Source: an uncultured Bacillota bacterium (GTDB lineage Bacteria; Bacillota_I; Bacilli_A; RFN20; CAG-449). Taken from it: DNA of 21,950 bases. Every line of letters starts with the position of its first letter. Positions within the stretch are counted from its first letter, which is position 1. Under the pieces are notes generated by a model, which ran no database searches, had not been told where the DNA came from, and was given only the letters and a program-made list of their open reading frames with translations. Below are positions 1-9,242 of this stretch, piece after piece. The position numbers and the translations under genes are program-made. The DNA is taken from positions 1 to 21,950 of the forward strand of contig CAJKZK010000014.1 in the NCBI GenBank assembly GCA_905204225.1. Direction: 5' to 3'.

Positions 1-786
1 TGAGTATTCAGAACCTTGATATTTATTATCATAATTAAATATTCTTTTTAAAGCAGTCATACTTACTTTAAAGAAATCTTCGTATCCATATTTTTTGAAT
101 ATTGAATAACAATAATCTAAATCAACATTTGTTTTTGTTAATAATAAATAAACATCAATTAAACTTCTTAGGCCTGAACCATTTTTTAAATGTTTCATAT
201 AATGAGATAAAATATAAATAAAATTAAAATTATCTTCTAATACATAAGTATTATTATTTTGTTTATTAGCATAAACAAATGGGTCTTTTAAATATTCATG
301 TAAAGGATGATTATATTCAATTATTCTATTATGTAATTCAAATTCTAATTTTTTATATTTAAAAGAAATATGATGATCAGCACGATCTTGAAAAATAAAA
401 CCTTTTTCTTTTAATAATTCACATACTTTGTTAATATCTTTTTCTCTTACTAGAACATCGACATCTCCTAACATTCTTAAGTTTTGATCAGGATAAAGAT
501 ATTGCATAGTTGAGCCTTTTAGAAAAATGTGATCAATATTGTTATTATCAAATAATGATTTAATTAATGTTATAAAATTTTTAAATTGTTCATGAATTAA
601 ACATGATGAAATATAATATGGATTAAAAAATGGATCTTTGCTAACATAATACAAATAAGAAAGAAATGTTTGTTCTTTCATAGTTGAAAGTAATTCTTTA
701 TTTTCATGTTGATTTGACAAATCTAAATGCTCATTTTTTATAGCAGCATTAATTATTTTTAATATTAATTCGTAATTATCTATCAT
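1..786 (-). CDS. Nucleotidyltransferase family protein (PadeN-like), partial at window edge
   Basis: The reading frame is open from ATG at 786 to the window edge, giving 262 residues without a stop, so the C-terminus is missing. The diagnostic stretch lies at residues 89-112: LKGSTMQYLYP followed by RMLGDVDVLV. The lysine-glycine pair and the D108/D110 acidic pair are typical of the NTP_transf_5 (PF14907) nucleotidyltransferases. E150 in LEFELH could be the third acidic residue. Such proteins occur in lasso-peptide and related RiPP clusters (PadeN in the paeninodin cluster), where they follow the ABC transporter, as here. The start lies 5 bp after the transporter stop, with GGGGGA as ribosome site. 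The substrate is unknown; a role in tailoring or attaching a nucleotide to a peptide is inference from family and context. Confidence 0.85.
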   Translation of the reverse strand, partial: MIDNYELILKIINAAIKNEHLDLSNQHENKELLSTMKEQTFLSYLYYVSKDPFFNPYYISSCLIHEQFKNFITLIKSLFDNNNIDHIFLKGSTMQYLYPDQNLRMLGDVDVLVREKDINKVCELLKEKGFIFQDRADHHISFKYKKLEFELHNRIIEYNHPLHEYLKDPFVYANKQNNNTYVLEDNFNFIYILSHYMKHLKNGSGLRSLIDVYLLLTKTNVDLDYCYSIFKKYGYEDFFKVSMTALKRIFNYDNKYQGSEYS

Positions 787-791
787 TTTAT

Positions 792-2369
792 TTATTCCCC
801 CAATACAATAGTTCTTGCTTCTGATAAAGAAATATCACGATGTGTGATGATAATTTTAGTTTTATTTAATTTAGAAACATTAATAACAATTCTTTTTTCT
901 AATTCTTTATCTAAAGCCGAAGTAAATTCGTCTAATAATAAAATTGGCTTATTTTGTAAAATACTTATAGCTAAAAGTACTCTTTGAATTTGGCCTAATG
1001 ATAAACCATTACCTCTTTCGTTAATGATAGTTTTCATTTTTAATGGTTTTTCCATTATTTCATCATAAATACAAGCTAGTTTTAAAGCATTTATTAATTC
1101 TTTTTCATTATAATTAGGAACAAATAATTTAATATTATCTTCAATTGTACCACTGAAAAGAATATTTTCTTGGGAAACATAAGAAAATAATTCACGGCAT
1201 TGTTTGCTTGGATAAACATGGTTATTAGAATAAATATCAATAGATCCTTCTTGCGGAGAAATAAAGCCTAATATTAAATTAAACATAGTTGATTTTCCAC
1301 AGCCAGAATGACCTTTTAAAAGAATTGTATCGTTTTTATTTATAACTAAATTATAATTTTTTAAGATTTCTTGATCATAACTAAATGAAACATTATTAAA
1401 GACTATTTTATCAAAATCATTAAGCTTTATTTGTTCATAATCATCAGGAATTTTATATAAATTATTAATTCTTTCTTCACTAACCTTATAAGCATTAAAT
1501 CTTGTCATTAAAGAAGAAAACATTGATAAAGGAGTTTCAAAATAACTAACTATTTGTAATAAACCAACTAATGAGCCATATGTTAATAATCCTTGATAAA
1601 TACTTATCCCTCCATAAATCATAGTAAAAGCAACGGTGATTTCCATTAAAACATAAACTCCACCATTACCAATTAAAGAAATATGATTTCTTTTGGATTT
1701 AATTTTTTTATTTTCTATTAATTTGTTGTCTAAAGAAGAACACATGTTTTTTTCTGCACTTAATGCTTTAACAATTTTAATGTTTTCAAAACTTTCTTGC
1801 ATAAATGCATTTACTTTTCCATCTGATTCTAAACTTTGTTTTTGATATTTCTTTATTATTTTACTATATATTTTTGCACTTATTAATGCAAAGATGCCAA
1901 GAATCAATAAAATTATTAATAAACGATAATCAAAATAAATTAAAGCAATAAAAGATAAAATGAATCTTGAACTATATAAAAAGAAATTTGGAATAGTTTC
2001 ACATAAACCTACTCTAATGTTTTGAATATCACTTAAATAAATATTTGTTATTTCTCCTGAATGAATTTTTCTTGTTTGCTCAATATCTTTTTTTATTAAT
2101 TTTTGGTAAATATTATTTTTCATATCAACTTCTACTAATAATGAAAATTTATTTCTTATACCTAAAAATAATAAGCTAATAACTATGTTTAAAATAATTA
2201 GTAATGCAAATATAATAATCCAAAATAATAAATCATTTTTATTTGATTTATTTGTAGCAATATCAATTAATTTTTTTGAGGCTAAGGCTTGACTTACTAA
2301 AAAGATTGAACGAAAAACATTCAAAATTGATAATATAATAATATAAAATTTTTTCTTTTTATTAGTCAT
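792..2369 (-). CDS. ABC exporter, fused membrane and ATPase domains (peptide/bacteriocin-type)
   Basis: This is a 525-residue half-transporter. Hydrophobic helices fill residues about 7-290, with clear segments near 8-27, 48-70, 130-165 and 238-275. The nucleotide-binding domain covers about 318-525. Visible motifs are Walker A GHSGCGKST (353-361), the Q-loop glutamine in VSQEN (Q400), the C-loop LSLGQ (456-460, where LSGGQ is usual), Walker B ILLLDE (476-481) and the switch histidine H510. It lacks an N-terminal peptidase domain, so any leader cleavage must come from another protein; the neighbouring S26 peptidase is the obvious candidate. It overlaps the stop of that peptidase gene by 8 bp, indicating translational coupling. 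It probably works as a homodimer exporting the product of the cluster; the substrate is inferred only. Confidence 0.93.
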   Translation of the reverse strand: MTNKKKKFYIIILSILNVFRSIFLVSQALASKKLIDIATNKSNKNDLLFWIIIFALLIILNIVISLLFLGIRNKFSLLVEVDMKNNIYQKLIKKDIEQTRKIHSGEITNIYLSDIQNIRVGLCETIPNFFLYSSRFILSFIALIYFDYRLLIILLILGIFALISAKIYSKIIKKYQKQSLESDGKVNAFMQESFENIKIVKALSAEKNMCSSLDNKLIENKKIKSKRNHISLIGNGGVYVLMEITVAFTMIYGGISIYQGLLTYGSLVGLLQIVSYFETPLSMFSSLMTRFNAYKVSEERINNLYKIPDDYEQIKLNDFDKIVFNNVSFSYDQEILKNYNLVINKNDTILLKGHSGCGKSTMFNLILGFISPQEGSIDIYSNNHVYPSKQCRELFSYVSQENILFSGTIEDNIKLFVPNYNEKELINALKLACIYDEIMEKPLKMKTIINERGNGLSLGQIQRVLLAISILQNKPILLLDEFTSALDKELEKRIVINVSKLNKTKIIITHRDISLSEARTIVLGE

Positions 2370-2790
2370 TAAAAAATCTCCTGGTTATAGGAAATAATAA
2401 TTTCCTTATAAGTCTACTATGCCAAAAAAATAAATATAAATTATATTTAAATCCTTTTAAATAATGTATTTTATTCTTTTTTTTAATTGATTTAACTTTT
2501 GCAATTATTTGACTTGAATAAATTGGTTCTTCTTTAAATGTTTGATTATCACCCATTAAAACATAATAATCTTTTTTTATTTGATAAATTCTATGTAAAA
2601 CATATTGACCATTATTTCGTTTATAAAAAACAATATCATTCTTTTTTATATTATTAGGGCTTGATAATATTACAAGATTTTTTTCGTTAATGAAAGGTAG
2701 CATGCTAGTGCCTTTTACTGGCATAATAAAATCTTTATTGTTATTTAGTGTATCTAAAAGTAATGGCACTAAATCATCTATTTTATTCAT
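2362..2790 (-). CDS. S24/S26-family (SipW-like) serine peptidase
   Basis: A short 142-residue protein with the signal-peptidase serine motif KGTSMLPF (Ser29 from the ATG start). Further on are HRI (His66) and MGDNQ (from about residue 79). This Ser...HR...GDN pattern is that of the S26B (SipW/ER-type) branch, which uses histidine instead of the lysine of ordinary bacterial SPase I. No N-terminal anchor is present; a hydrophobic stretch near residues 116-135 may associate with the membrane. The frame can also start at TTG 2796, but ATG 2790 lies 8 nt after an AGG in the overlapping pqqD-like gene and is preferred. Its position between the PqqD-like protein and the exporter is where lasso clusters carry the B2 leader protease, so leader removal is the likely job (inference). 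A free-standing signal peptidase role is less likely. Confidence 0.85.
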   Translation of the reverse strand: MNKIDDLVPLLLDTLNNNKDFIMPVKGTSMLPFINEKNLVILSSPNNIKKNDIVFYKRNNGQYVLHRIYQIKKDYYVLMGDNQTFKEEPIYSSQIIAKVKSIKKKNKIHYLKGFKYNLYLFFWHSRLIRKLLFPITRRFFND

Positions 2791-3064
2791 TAACAATGCC
2801 TAATTCTATTAATTTATTAATAAATGTTTCTACATCATTTGTAGCAGTTTCTTCATCAACATCATATTCTTTTAATAATGCTTCAATAATTTGAGTATCA
2901 CTAAAACCTTCTTTAATTTTATTAATGATAAATAATGCAACTTCATTAAGTGTAATAATTTTTGAACAATCTACATTATATTCATCTTGATGAACTAAAA
3001 CGATTTCATCAGCTAAATTTTTTACCACATAACTTTCATTGTATTTCATATTAGTATGTTTCAT
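2783..3064 (-). CDS. PqqD-family protein (RiPP recognition element)
   Basis: A 93-residue protein of usual PqqD/RRE size. The pattern is a short N-terminal strand pair (YVVKNLADEIVLVHQDEYN), then a helix containing ITLNEVALFIINKI, a second helical part beginning FSDTQIIEALLKEY, and a C-terminal helix FINKLIELGIV. This is the winged-helix layout of PF05402. PqqD-like domains bind leader peptides and present them to modifying enzymes; in lasso systems the separate B1 protein does this. It starts inside the stop of the upstream kinase-like gene (ATGA, 4-bp overlap), with GGAGG just upstream, and overlaps the peptidase gene downstream. The cognate precursor peptide is not found in the window. Assignment to the family is firm; the exact leader is unknown. 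Confidence 0.88.
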   Translation of the reverse strand: MKHTNMKYNESYVVKNLADEIVLVHQDEYNVDCSKIITLNEVALFIINKIKEGFSDTQIIEALLKEYDVDEETATNDVETFINKLIELGIVNE

Positions 3065-3885
3065 TTTGTTTCCTCCAAATATTGTTTTAATGTATCAACT
3101 GAATCATAAGAAATATTACAATTCAAAACACATGCATTTATTTCAATTAATTTATTTGTTAATTGATTCCATTTTTCTCTATTATACATAAATGAAGAAT
3201 TTGTTATATGTGGCATTAAATATAAAAATTCTTCTTTTTTAGTCACTGTTTTTATACTAGGAATATCTGATCTATGAACAAAAACTAAATTAGTTAATTT
3301 TACTTTTTCATTTACATCTATTAAGGATTTTCCACTCCAAGGATTACCATAAATATATAATCCATCTTTTTCTTCTATAATAATATTTTTATCATCATTA
3401 ATTTGTATTATATTTAAATGTTCTTTCCATAAACGTGCTTGCGTTGATTTACCTACACCGCTGCTTGCAATAAATAGAATACCATTGTCTTTATATTTAA
3501 TAGATGATGAATGAATTAAAATTGCATTTTCATGTTTTAAAATAAAATATAAACATGCATATTCAGTTAATAAATATTCTTTTCTACCTATATCACCATT
3601 TTCCATAAGAATAATAGCGGAATTTTCTTTATAAATAACAGCTCCTATGAATCCATTGTTTTCATTTTTTTGAATTTGAATTAAATCATTACCATCTTGA
3701 TATACATCATAATATTTTGAATGATATTTTGCTTCTAATTGAGGAACATTAATTTTATCAACAATTTCACTAGATATATTAATTTCTCCTTGTTCATTAG
3801 TAATATATTTTTCTAATTGATTTTTCATCAAATTTGATATTAAAGAAAATCTGAATTTAACATTTGCAATTTTACAATTTGTCAT
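3061..3885 (-). CDS. HPr kinase/phosphorylase-like ATPase (PadeK-like peptide kinase)
   Basis: A 274-residue protein with a poorly conserved N-terminal part and a C-terminal kinase core. The core holds IHSSSIKY (124-131), the P-loop ASSGVGKST (140-148, Lys146), INDDK (162-166) and GNPWSGK (180-186). This is the pattern of the HPr-kinase-like proteins of lasso clusters (PadeK, ThcoK), which phosphorylate a serine of the precursor, rather than of true HprK, which is longer and has a different capsid-like motif set. It is the first gene of the five-gene overlapping unit; its start has AAAGGTG 7 nt upstream. No strong promoter could be identified in the 96 bp behind addA, so readthrough from addBA is possible. 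Phosphorylation of a peptide is inference from family and neighbours. Confidence 0.85.
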   Translation of the reverse strand: MTNCKIANVKFRFSLISNLMKNQLEKYITNEQGEINISSEIVDKINVPQLEAKYHSKYYDVYQDGNDLIQIQKNENNGFIGAVIYKENSAIILMENGDIGRKEYLLTEYACLYFILKHENAILIHSSSIKYKDNGILFIASSGVGKSTQARLWKEHLNIIQINDDKNIIIEEKDGLYIYGNPWSGKSLIDVNEKVKLTNLVFVHRSDIPSIKTVTKKEEFLYLMPHITNSSFMYNREKWNQLTNKLIEINACVLNCNISYDSVDTLKQYLEETK

Positions 3886-3981
3886 AATTTACACCTTTAC
3901 TTATTTAACAATAGCATTTTAAAGCCTATTTTAACAATCTTTTCTTTTAAAAAAGAATGATATTTATTAAAAATTTAATAT

Positions 3982-6975
3982 TTAGAAGCATATTTCTTGT
4001 AATGTACCTCCAAGGATAGAATATAAATAACATTTTGGTTTTATTTTAAATGTTTTATTAACATAATCATAATATATTTTAAGTTGTTTTTTATATTTTT
4101 CATCTGAAATATTTTTTAATTTATAATCTACAATATAAGCATTATTATTATCAATAATTAATAAGTCGATTATTCCATTTATATCATCTAAAGAAAATTC
4201 ATATTCTTTATAAAATATTGGATTTTTTAAATTATTAAAAATGGGAGTATTTAAAAAGTTTTTAATGATTTTATAATCAAAATTATTTAAATTATTAAGT
4301 TGTGGATTAAAAAAATCTATACATTCTAAAAGTAAATGTAAATGTTCACCTTTTTCAATAAATTCATAATTTGTTTGTATTGATAATTCTTTACTTGCTC
4401 TAATGTTTTTATTTTTTAATATTGGTTTAATGTCGAATTCTTTATACAATAATTTTTTTTCTAAATTATTGTTAGCTATATAAGTAAAAGATTTATTGTT
4501 TAAATCTTCTTTTGTTAAATGAATTTGATTAAATAAATTTGCACAAGGAAGTAGTAAAGAACCTAAGCTATTTGATTTTTCTAAAGATTTAAAAGATAAA
4601 TCTTCTGGTAATAAACAAATTATTTGTTCTTTTGCTCTAGTTAATTCTACATATAATAAACGAATTTTTTCAGATAATTCTTCTTTTTGGTCAAATTCTT
4701 TATATTTATCAAAAATAATTGTTTTATCAAAATTAAAATTAGGATAAATTAAACCATATTCTTGAGATATGATAAAATCACTTCTATATTTTTCTTGATT
4801 AAATTCTTTACCTAATCCAGCACAATAAATTATAGGGAATTCTAAGCCTTTTGATTTAAATATATTCATTATTTTGACTGAATCAAAAGACGAAGAAGAA
4901 GAAGGTATATCAATTGATAAAGATAAAAGATTTAATGAATTAAAATAATCAACAAATTCATTTAAAGAAGTATATATTTCATTTAAATTTTTAATAGTTA
5001 ATAGAAAATTGTCTAGATATTTTTCGTTTATTTTTACATCACCTAAATTAACTAATTTTTGGTATACTTTAAAATGATGAATAATATTAAATATTAATTC
5101 ATAATTAGTGTAATTCGGATTGTTGATAATTATTGATTTAATTTCATTTATAATATCAATATTAGTTAAATCATTTTTAAATAAGTGATATATTTTATCA
5201 TCACTATAATTAAAAATGAAACTACGCATTAATGATATTAATGCATGATTAAAATCACTTGAATAATCATTATCTTGAATATAAGAAATTGTTTTAATTA
5301 ATGAAATGATAGCTAAACCAATTTGCTTGGTAGAAACATCAACATTATCTTCAATAAATAATGGAATTTTATATGATTTAAATATTTTTTCAAAAATATA
5401 AAAAGATGTTCCTCGATCAAGTAAAATACAAAAGTCACTTAATTTAACTTTTCTTAATCCTGGATTAGAAAAATTTCCATTAAAAACAAGATATTCTTCA
5501 TTTATTTTTTTTATAATATCTTCAGCAATTAATTTGGCTTCTAGTTCTATATCACTTTTACCTTCATAATAAATGAAATCCATATTATTTGAATGGTTAG
5601 TAGGGCCACTTGCATCATATAATTTATTACCATTTCTAATGATATGATCTTTTTTGTAATTAGCGCCTCCTAAAGGTAAAGTCATTATTTGAGAAAAAAT
5701 AATATTTATATCATCAAGAACTTCTTTCCTTGAGCGAAAATTATCTTGCATAGATATTAATTCACCATTTAGATGTTGTTGGTATGATGAAAATTTTTCA
5801 ATAAATAATTTAGGAGTAGCTTTTCTAAAACGATATATTGATTGTTTTACATCACCTACCATATATACATTATTATTTGAAATTAGATTAATTAATGTTT
5901 CTTGAATTAACGATGTATCTTGATATTCATCAATCATAATTGTCTTTAAAGATGATTTAATTTCTAAGCGAATATCTTCATTATTTTTAATTAATTCTAT
6001 TGCAAATTTTGCAATATCATTAAATGAGAAACTTTGATGTTTATATTTAAATTGTTTATCATAATTGATTATTTCTTTTGTAATATTTATTAACCAAATA
6101 GTATATTTTTTATTTTCTTTAAAAGAATCAATTAAATCTTTTTCGGAAGTATAATTTAAAATAAAAGATTTTAATTTTTCTTTGCTTTCATCATATAATA
6201 ATTTGTTTTCTTCCATGTTTCTTGCAGCTTTAAATGGTATTTTAATACTATTCACTTTTTCATCTAGTGTTTCACTAGAATTATAATTATCTATCATTGT
6301 TGATAACCAATCTTGATATTTTTTATCAGGACATGTTTCAGCAATTAAGCAAAAATCTTCAAAAATATTATCTAATTCTTGTGAGTAACTTAATAAAAAT
6401 TTATTTAAAAAAGATATATCACTTTTAGTGATAAGATTATCAAAATATTGTTCTGTGTTTATACTACTACTAGCTTCATTATATAATGAAAATAATAATT
6501 CTAATAAACTATTATCATTCTTGAAACAATATTTATTAATAAAAGAAATTAAAGTTTTATCACAAGAATTATATAAATTATCTAATGTTTCCTCTATTTT
6601 CTTTTTTATTAAAATTTGAATAATATTTTCATCAATCATAGAGACATTTTTAGTTAAATTAAGTCTATAATGATATTTTTTAACTAATGACAAAGCAAAA
6701 CTATCAAAAGTACAGATGTATGCACTATCAACTAAATCCGCTTCTTTAGAGTTGATTTCTTTAAGCTTTTTTCTAATTCTTTGTTTCATTTCTCCTGCTG
6801 CTAATTTCGTAAATGTTAAAATGAGAAATTCATTAATATGAAATCCTTTTTCTTGAACTAAATATCTTACTCTTTCAGATAATACTTGTGTTTTACCTGA
6901 TCCTGCACCTGCAGATATTAAATAATTTGTGTTATATGCTTTATAAGCTAATTCTTGTTCTTTAGTAAAATTCAT
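3982..6975 (-). CDS. addA: ATP-dependent helicase/nuclease subunit A (AddA)
   Basis: UvrD-like helicase with a C-terminal nuclease, 997 residues from ATG 6975. Numbering below counts from an in-frame ATG at 6984. Motif I is SAGAGSGKTQ (24-33), motif II DEYQD (352-356), motif III VGDVKQSIYRFRKA (376-389), and motif VI-like RLLYVELTRAKEQI lies further down. The RecB-type nuclease end shows Asp940 and the D953-Y-K955 motif. Together with AddB it processes double-strand ends for RecA-dependent recombination. It is about 230 residues shorter than Bacillus AddA. ATG 6984 lies inside the ribosome site; AAAGG is 9 nt before ATG 6975, which is therefore preferred. The gene starts right at the addB stop, so the two are coupled. 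Confidence 0.95.
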   Translation of the reverse strand: MNFTKEQELAYKAYNTNYLISAGAGSGKTQVLSERVRYLVQEKGFHINEFLILTFTKLAAGEMKQRIRKKLKEINSKEADLVDSAYICTFDSFALSLVKKYHYRLNLTKNVSMIDENIIQILIKKKIEETLDNLYNSCDKTLISFINKYCFKNDNSLLELLFSLYNEASSSINTEQYFDNLITKSDISFLNKFLLSYSQELDNIFEDFCLIAETCPDKKYQDWLSTMIDNYNSSETLDEKVNSIKIPFKAARNMEENKLLYDESKEKLKSFILNYTSEKDLIDSFKENKKYTIWLINITKEIINYDKQFKYKHQSFSFNDIAKFAIELIKNNEDIRLEIKSSLKTIMIDEYQDTSLIQETLINLISNNNVYMVGDVKQSIYRFRKATPKLFIEKFSSYQQHLNGELISMQDNFRSRKEVLDDINIIFSQIMTLPLGGANYKKDHIIRNGNKLYDASGPTNHSNNMDFIYYEGKSDIELEAKLIAEDIIKKINEEYLVFNGNFSNPGLRKVKLSDFCILLDRGTSFYIFEKIFKSYKIPLFIEDNVDVSTKQIGLAIISLIKTISYIQDNDYSSDFNHALISLMRSFIFNYSDDKIYHLFKNDLTNIDIINEIKSIIINNPNYTNYELIFNIIHHFKVYQKLVNLGDVKINEKYLDNFLLTIKNLNEIYTSLNEFVDYFNSLNLLSLSIDIPSSSSSFDSVKIMNIFKSKGLEFPIIYCAGLGKEFNQEKYRSDFIISQEYGLIYPNFNFDKTIIFDKYKEFDQKEELSEKIRLLYVELTRAKEQIICLLPEDLSFKSLEKSNSLGSLLLPCANLFNQIHLTKEDLNNKSFTYIANNNLEKKLLYKEFDIKPILKNKNIRASKELSIQTNYEFIEKGEHLHLLLECIDFFNPQLNNLNNFDYKIIKNFLNTPIFNNLKNPIFYKEYEFSLDDINGIIDLLIIDNNNAYIVDYKLKNISDEKYKKQLKIYYDYVNKTFKIKPKCYLYSILGGTLQEICF

Positions 6976-6976
6976 A

Positions 6977-9190
6977 TTAATCATCCTTTAAATAAACAAT
7001 ATCTTTATATGTCATATAACATATATCTTTATATTTACAATATTTACAACTATCAACTTTATTTTGAATTTTTTTTGGATTTATTTTAAAATTTCCATCA
7101 TTAATTTGATTACATGCTTCATCAATAATTTTAGATGTAGTTTCTATATTATTTTTAAATTCTTCATTATCATATGAAATATATTTTCTATTTTGCTTTT
7201 TTATTAATTCTTGATCTCCTTGAATTAATTCAAAATTATCATTAAAAGTTAATCCATTTAATAATAAATATTTAAAGTCATTTTTAAAATAATTTTTTGA
7301 TAAAATTGTGTTTATATATAATCCTGAAATCTCTTTATTTATAAAATCAGATGAGCCTTTTTTGGTTAATAAATAATAAATAGGTAGTTGTAATGAAAAG
7401 CCATATTTAATTAAATCAGGAGAAAAATTCTCACTATCATTTGTTTTATAATCAATTATGATATAGTGATTATTATTGGATAAGATTAAGTCAATTTTTC
7501 CTTCTAAAATAAAATTATGATTTAATGAATATGAATAAGATTTATCTTCAGCATTTATATTTTTTAAACATGTAGAATTAAATAATGTTGTTAAATTATC
7601 TTCTTCTAATATTATTTGATTTTTTAAAGCGGAAATTATTATTTTTTCTTTATTAGATAATGAATATAAAGATAATAATTCTTCAAACTCAATTTTTTTA
7701 TTTTTAGCTATTAATTCAAGATATTTATGCATGATAGTGCCTAATTTAGTGGATAATGTTTCTTCAAATTCATCAATTTTTAATATTCTACTTAAATAGA
7801 ACTTAAATCCACATTCAAAATATGTTTTTAGGCTTGTATACGATAATTTCATATTAGGTAAAATAAAATTATTAATTTTACTAAATTGATTTGTATAAGT
7901 CTTATATTGGATTTCTTTAGGATCTATATTATTTAAATAAGGTGAGATAAATGAAAAATTATTATATTCATCAAGAACAGTAGCGTTAAAATAATTATAA
8001 TAATCTTTTGAATATACATAGTTAGAAAAATTATAATTCTTAATTATTTTTAGATTATATTTTTCTATTAATAAAGATGGATAATATTCTTCTTTATCAT
8101 TTTTTAAGCAATATGAAATAATTGTATTTTGAAATTTATTTAAAGAACGAATAAAATCATTTTCTTGGAAAAGTTGTTTTTGATTTGATGTAATCATATT
8201 TAAACAAATTTTTTCTTTATCAGATAAATAATCTTCATCTTTAATTATTTTAGGATATTGGTTCAAAATAAATCCTGGAATTAATAAATATATATCATTT
8301 TCTAAATTATCTAATGAGGAAACTACATCAATACCATTTTCATATTTGATAGAACTAATTTTAATTTTTTTTGTTATATAATCGATATAGTCTTCAATTT
8401 CATTTTCTTTAATATATGATTTTACTTCTAATATTTTTCTTAACAACTTATTAAAAGCATCATAATCAATGATTCTAGTTTCTATTTGAGTTAATGTTTC
8501 ATCTAAATTTGTAGAAGAAAAAATTGATTTGAATAATTTTATATCATTTGAATGAATAATTTTTTCTTCATTAGGAAAATTAAATTTATATGAGAAATAA
8601 TTTTCATATTTTTTTAAATTAGAGATATATAAATCATTATTTGTTAATATTTTAATTTTATTAAGAGGAATATTTTTTTCAATTAAAAAAGCAATTTGCT
8701 CAAAAATGAATCTAATCTCTTCATCAAAATTATTAAATTCGTATATATTCTTATCTAAATTTAAATCTTTGTTGATAATTATTGGTTTAATATTTAATTG
8801 ATTGAAAACAGTATTAAGTTCACTATCTAAATCTAAACCATATAATATTATTTTTTTATTTTTTAAATAATCTTGATAAAAATCTTCTTTTAATAATAAA
8901 TTATTATTTTCTAAATCTTTTTTTATTAAAATTACATTATCAATTTTAGAATTAATATTTGTTTTTAAAAAATATAAATTATTTAATATTTCATCAGTAT
9001 TATCTAATAAGATACCTTTTCTATAAAGAAAAAGATTTGCTTTAGCGTCATAATGAAAAAATAAATTTGAAAATAATTCTTTCTTATTTATTATTTTAAA
9101 ATTTAAAGAAGGGTTATTTTTTCTTATTTCAAGAATTTCTTTTTTATTATTAGAAATAATTAGAGAGTTATTTAAAATATCTAAATCCAT
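6977..9190 (-). CDS. addB: AddB-like nuclease/helicase subunit, shortened
   Basis: A 737-residue protein whose C-terminal third is a RecB-type nuclease. It shows SYTSLKTYFECGFKFYL (Cys460), GKID (Asp567), IIDYK (D580, K582) and Gln601 in QLPIYY. Three final cysteines, C715, C718 and C724 in CKYCKYKDIC, complete the four-cysteine iron-sulfur staple with C460. The location upstream of addA confirms AddB. Family members in Bacillus are near 1160 residues and start with a P-loop; here no Walker A glycine-rich loop is visible near the N-terminus, which begins MDLDILNNSLIISNN. It probably keeps the structural and nuclease functions without ATP binding. The ribosome site AAAGG is about 10 nt before ATG, and a well-formed promoter lies directly upstream. 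Confidence 0.85.
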   Translation of the reverse strand: MDLDILNNSLIISNNKKEILEIRKNNPSLNFKIINKKELFSNLFFHYDAKANLFLYRKGILLDNTDEILNNLYFLKTNINSKIDNVILIKKDLENNNLLLKEDFYQDYLKNKKIILYGLDLDSELNTVFNQLNIKPIIINKDLNLDKNIYEFNNFDEEIRFIFEQIAFLIEKNIPLNKIKILTNNDLYISNLKKYENYFSYKFNFPNEEKIIHSNDIKLFKSIFSSTNLDETLTQIETRIIDYDAFNKLLRKILEVKSYIKENEIEDYIDYITKKIKISSIKYENGIDVVSSLDNLENDIYLLIPGFILNQYPKIIKDEDYLSDKEKICLNMITSNQKQLFQENDFIRSLNKFQNTIISYCLKNDKEEYYPSLLIEKYNLKIIKNYNFSNYVYSKDYYNYFNATVLDEYNNFSFISPYLNNIDPKEIQYKTYTNQFSKINNFILPNMKLSYTSLKTYFECGFKFYLSRILKIDEFEETLSTKLGTIMHKYLELIAKNKKIEFEELLSLYSLSNKEKIIISALKNQIILEEDNLTTLFNSTCLKNINAEDKSYSYSLNHNFILEGKIDLILSNNNHYIIIDYKTNDSENFSPDLIKYGFSLQLPIYYLLTKKGSSDFINKEISGLYINTILSKNYFKNDFKYLLLNGLTFNDNFELIQGDQELIKKQNRKYISYDNEEFKNNIETTSKIIDEACNQINDGNFKINPKKIQNKVDSCKYCKYKDICYMTYKDIVYLKDD

Positions 9191-9213
9191 TTATTAATAC
9201 CTTTAATAATTTA

Positions 9214-9242
9214 ATTATAAATATTATTAAAAATTGTTGCAA
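9214..9242 (-). promoter_or_regulatory. Sigma-A-type promoter of addBA
   Basis: On the minus strand, TTGCAA (9237-9242) and TATAAT (9214-9219) are separated by 17 bp. The -35 box adjoins the T-run of the preceding terminator. The start of addB is 24 bp beyond the -10 box. Confidence 0.75.

Noticed and set aside
3942..3957. Inverted repeat TTCTTTT/AAAAGAA between addA and the kinase-like gene, considered as addA terminator
   Set aside because: Only A/T pairs apart from one G-C, and no T-run follows on the minus strand.
6428..6619. Plus-strand ORF of 63 codons inside addA
   Set aside because: Antisense shadow of a well-supported helicase gene with no ribosome site; the same holds for the plus-strand ORFs inside the lipoprotein, membrane-protein and clpB genes.
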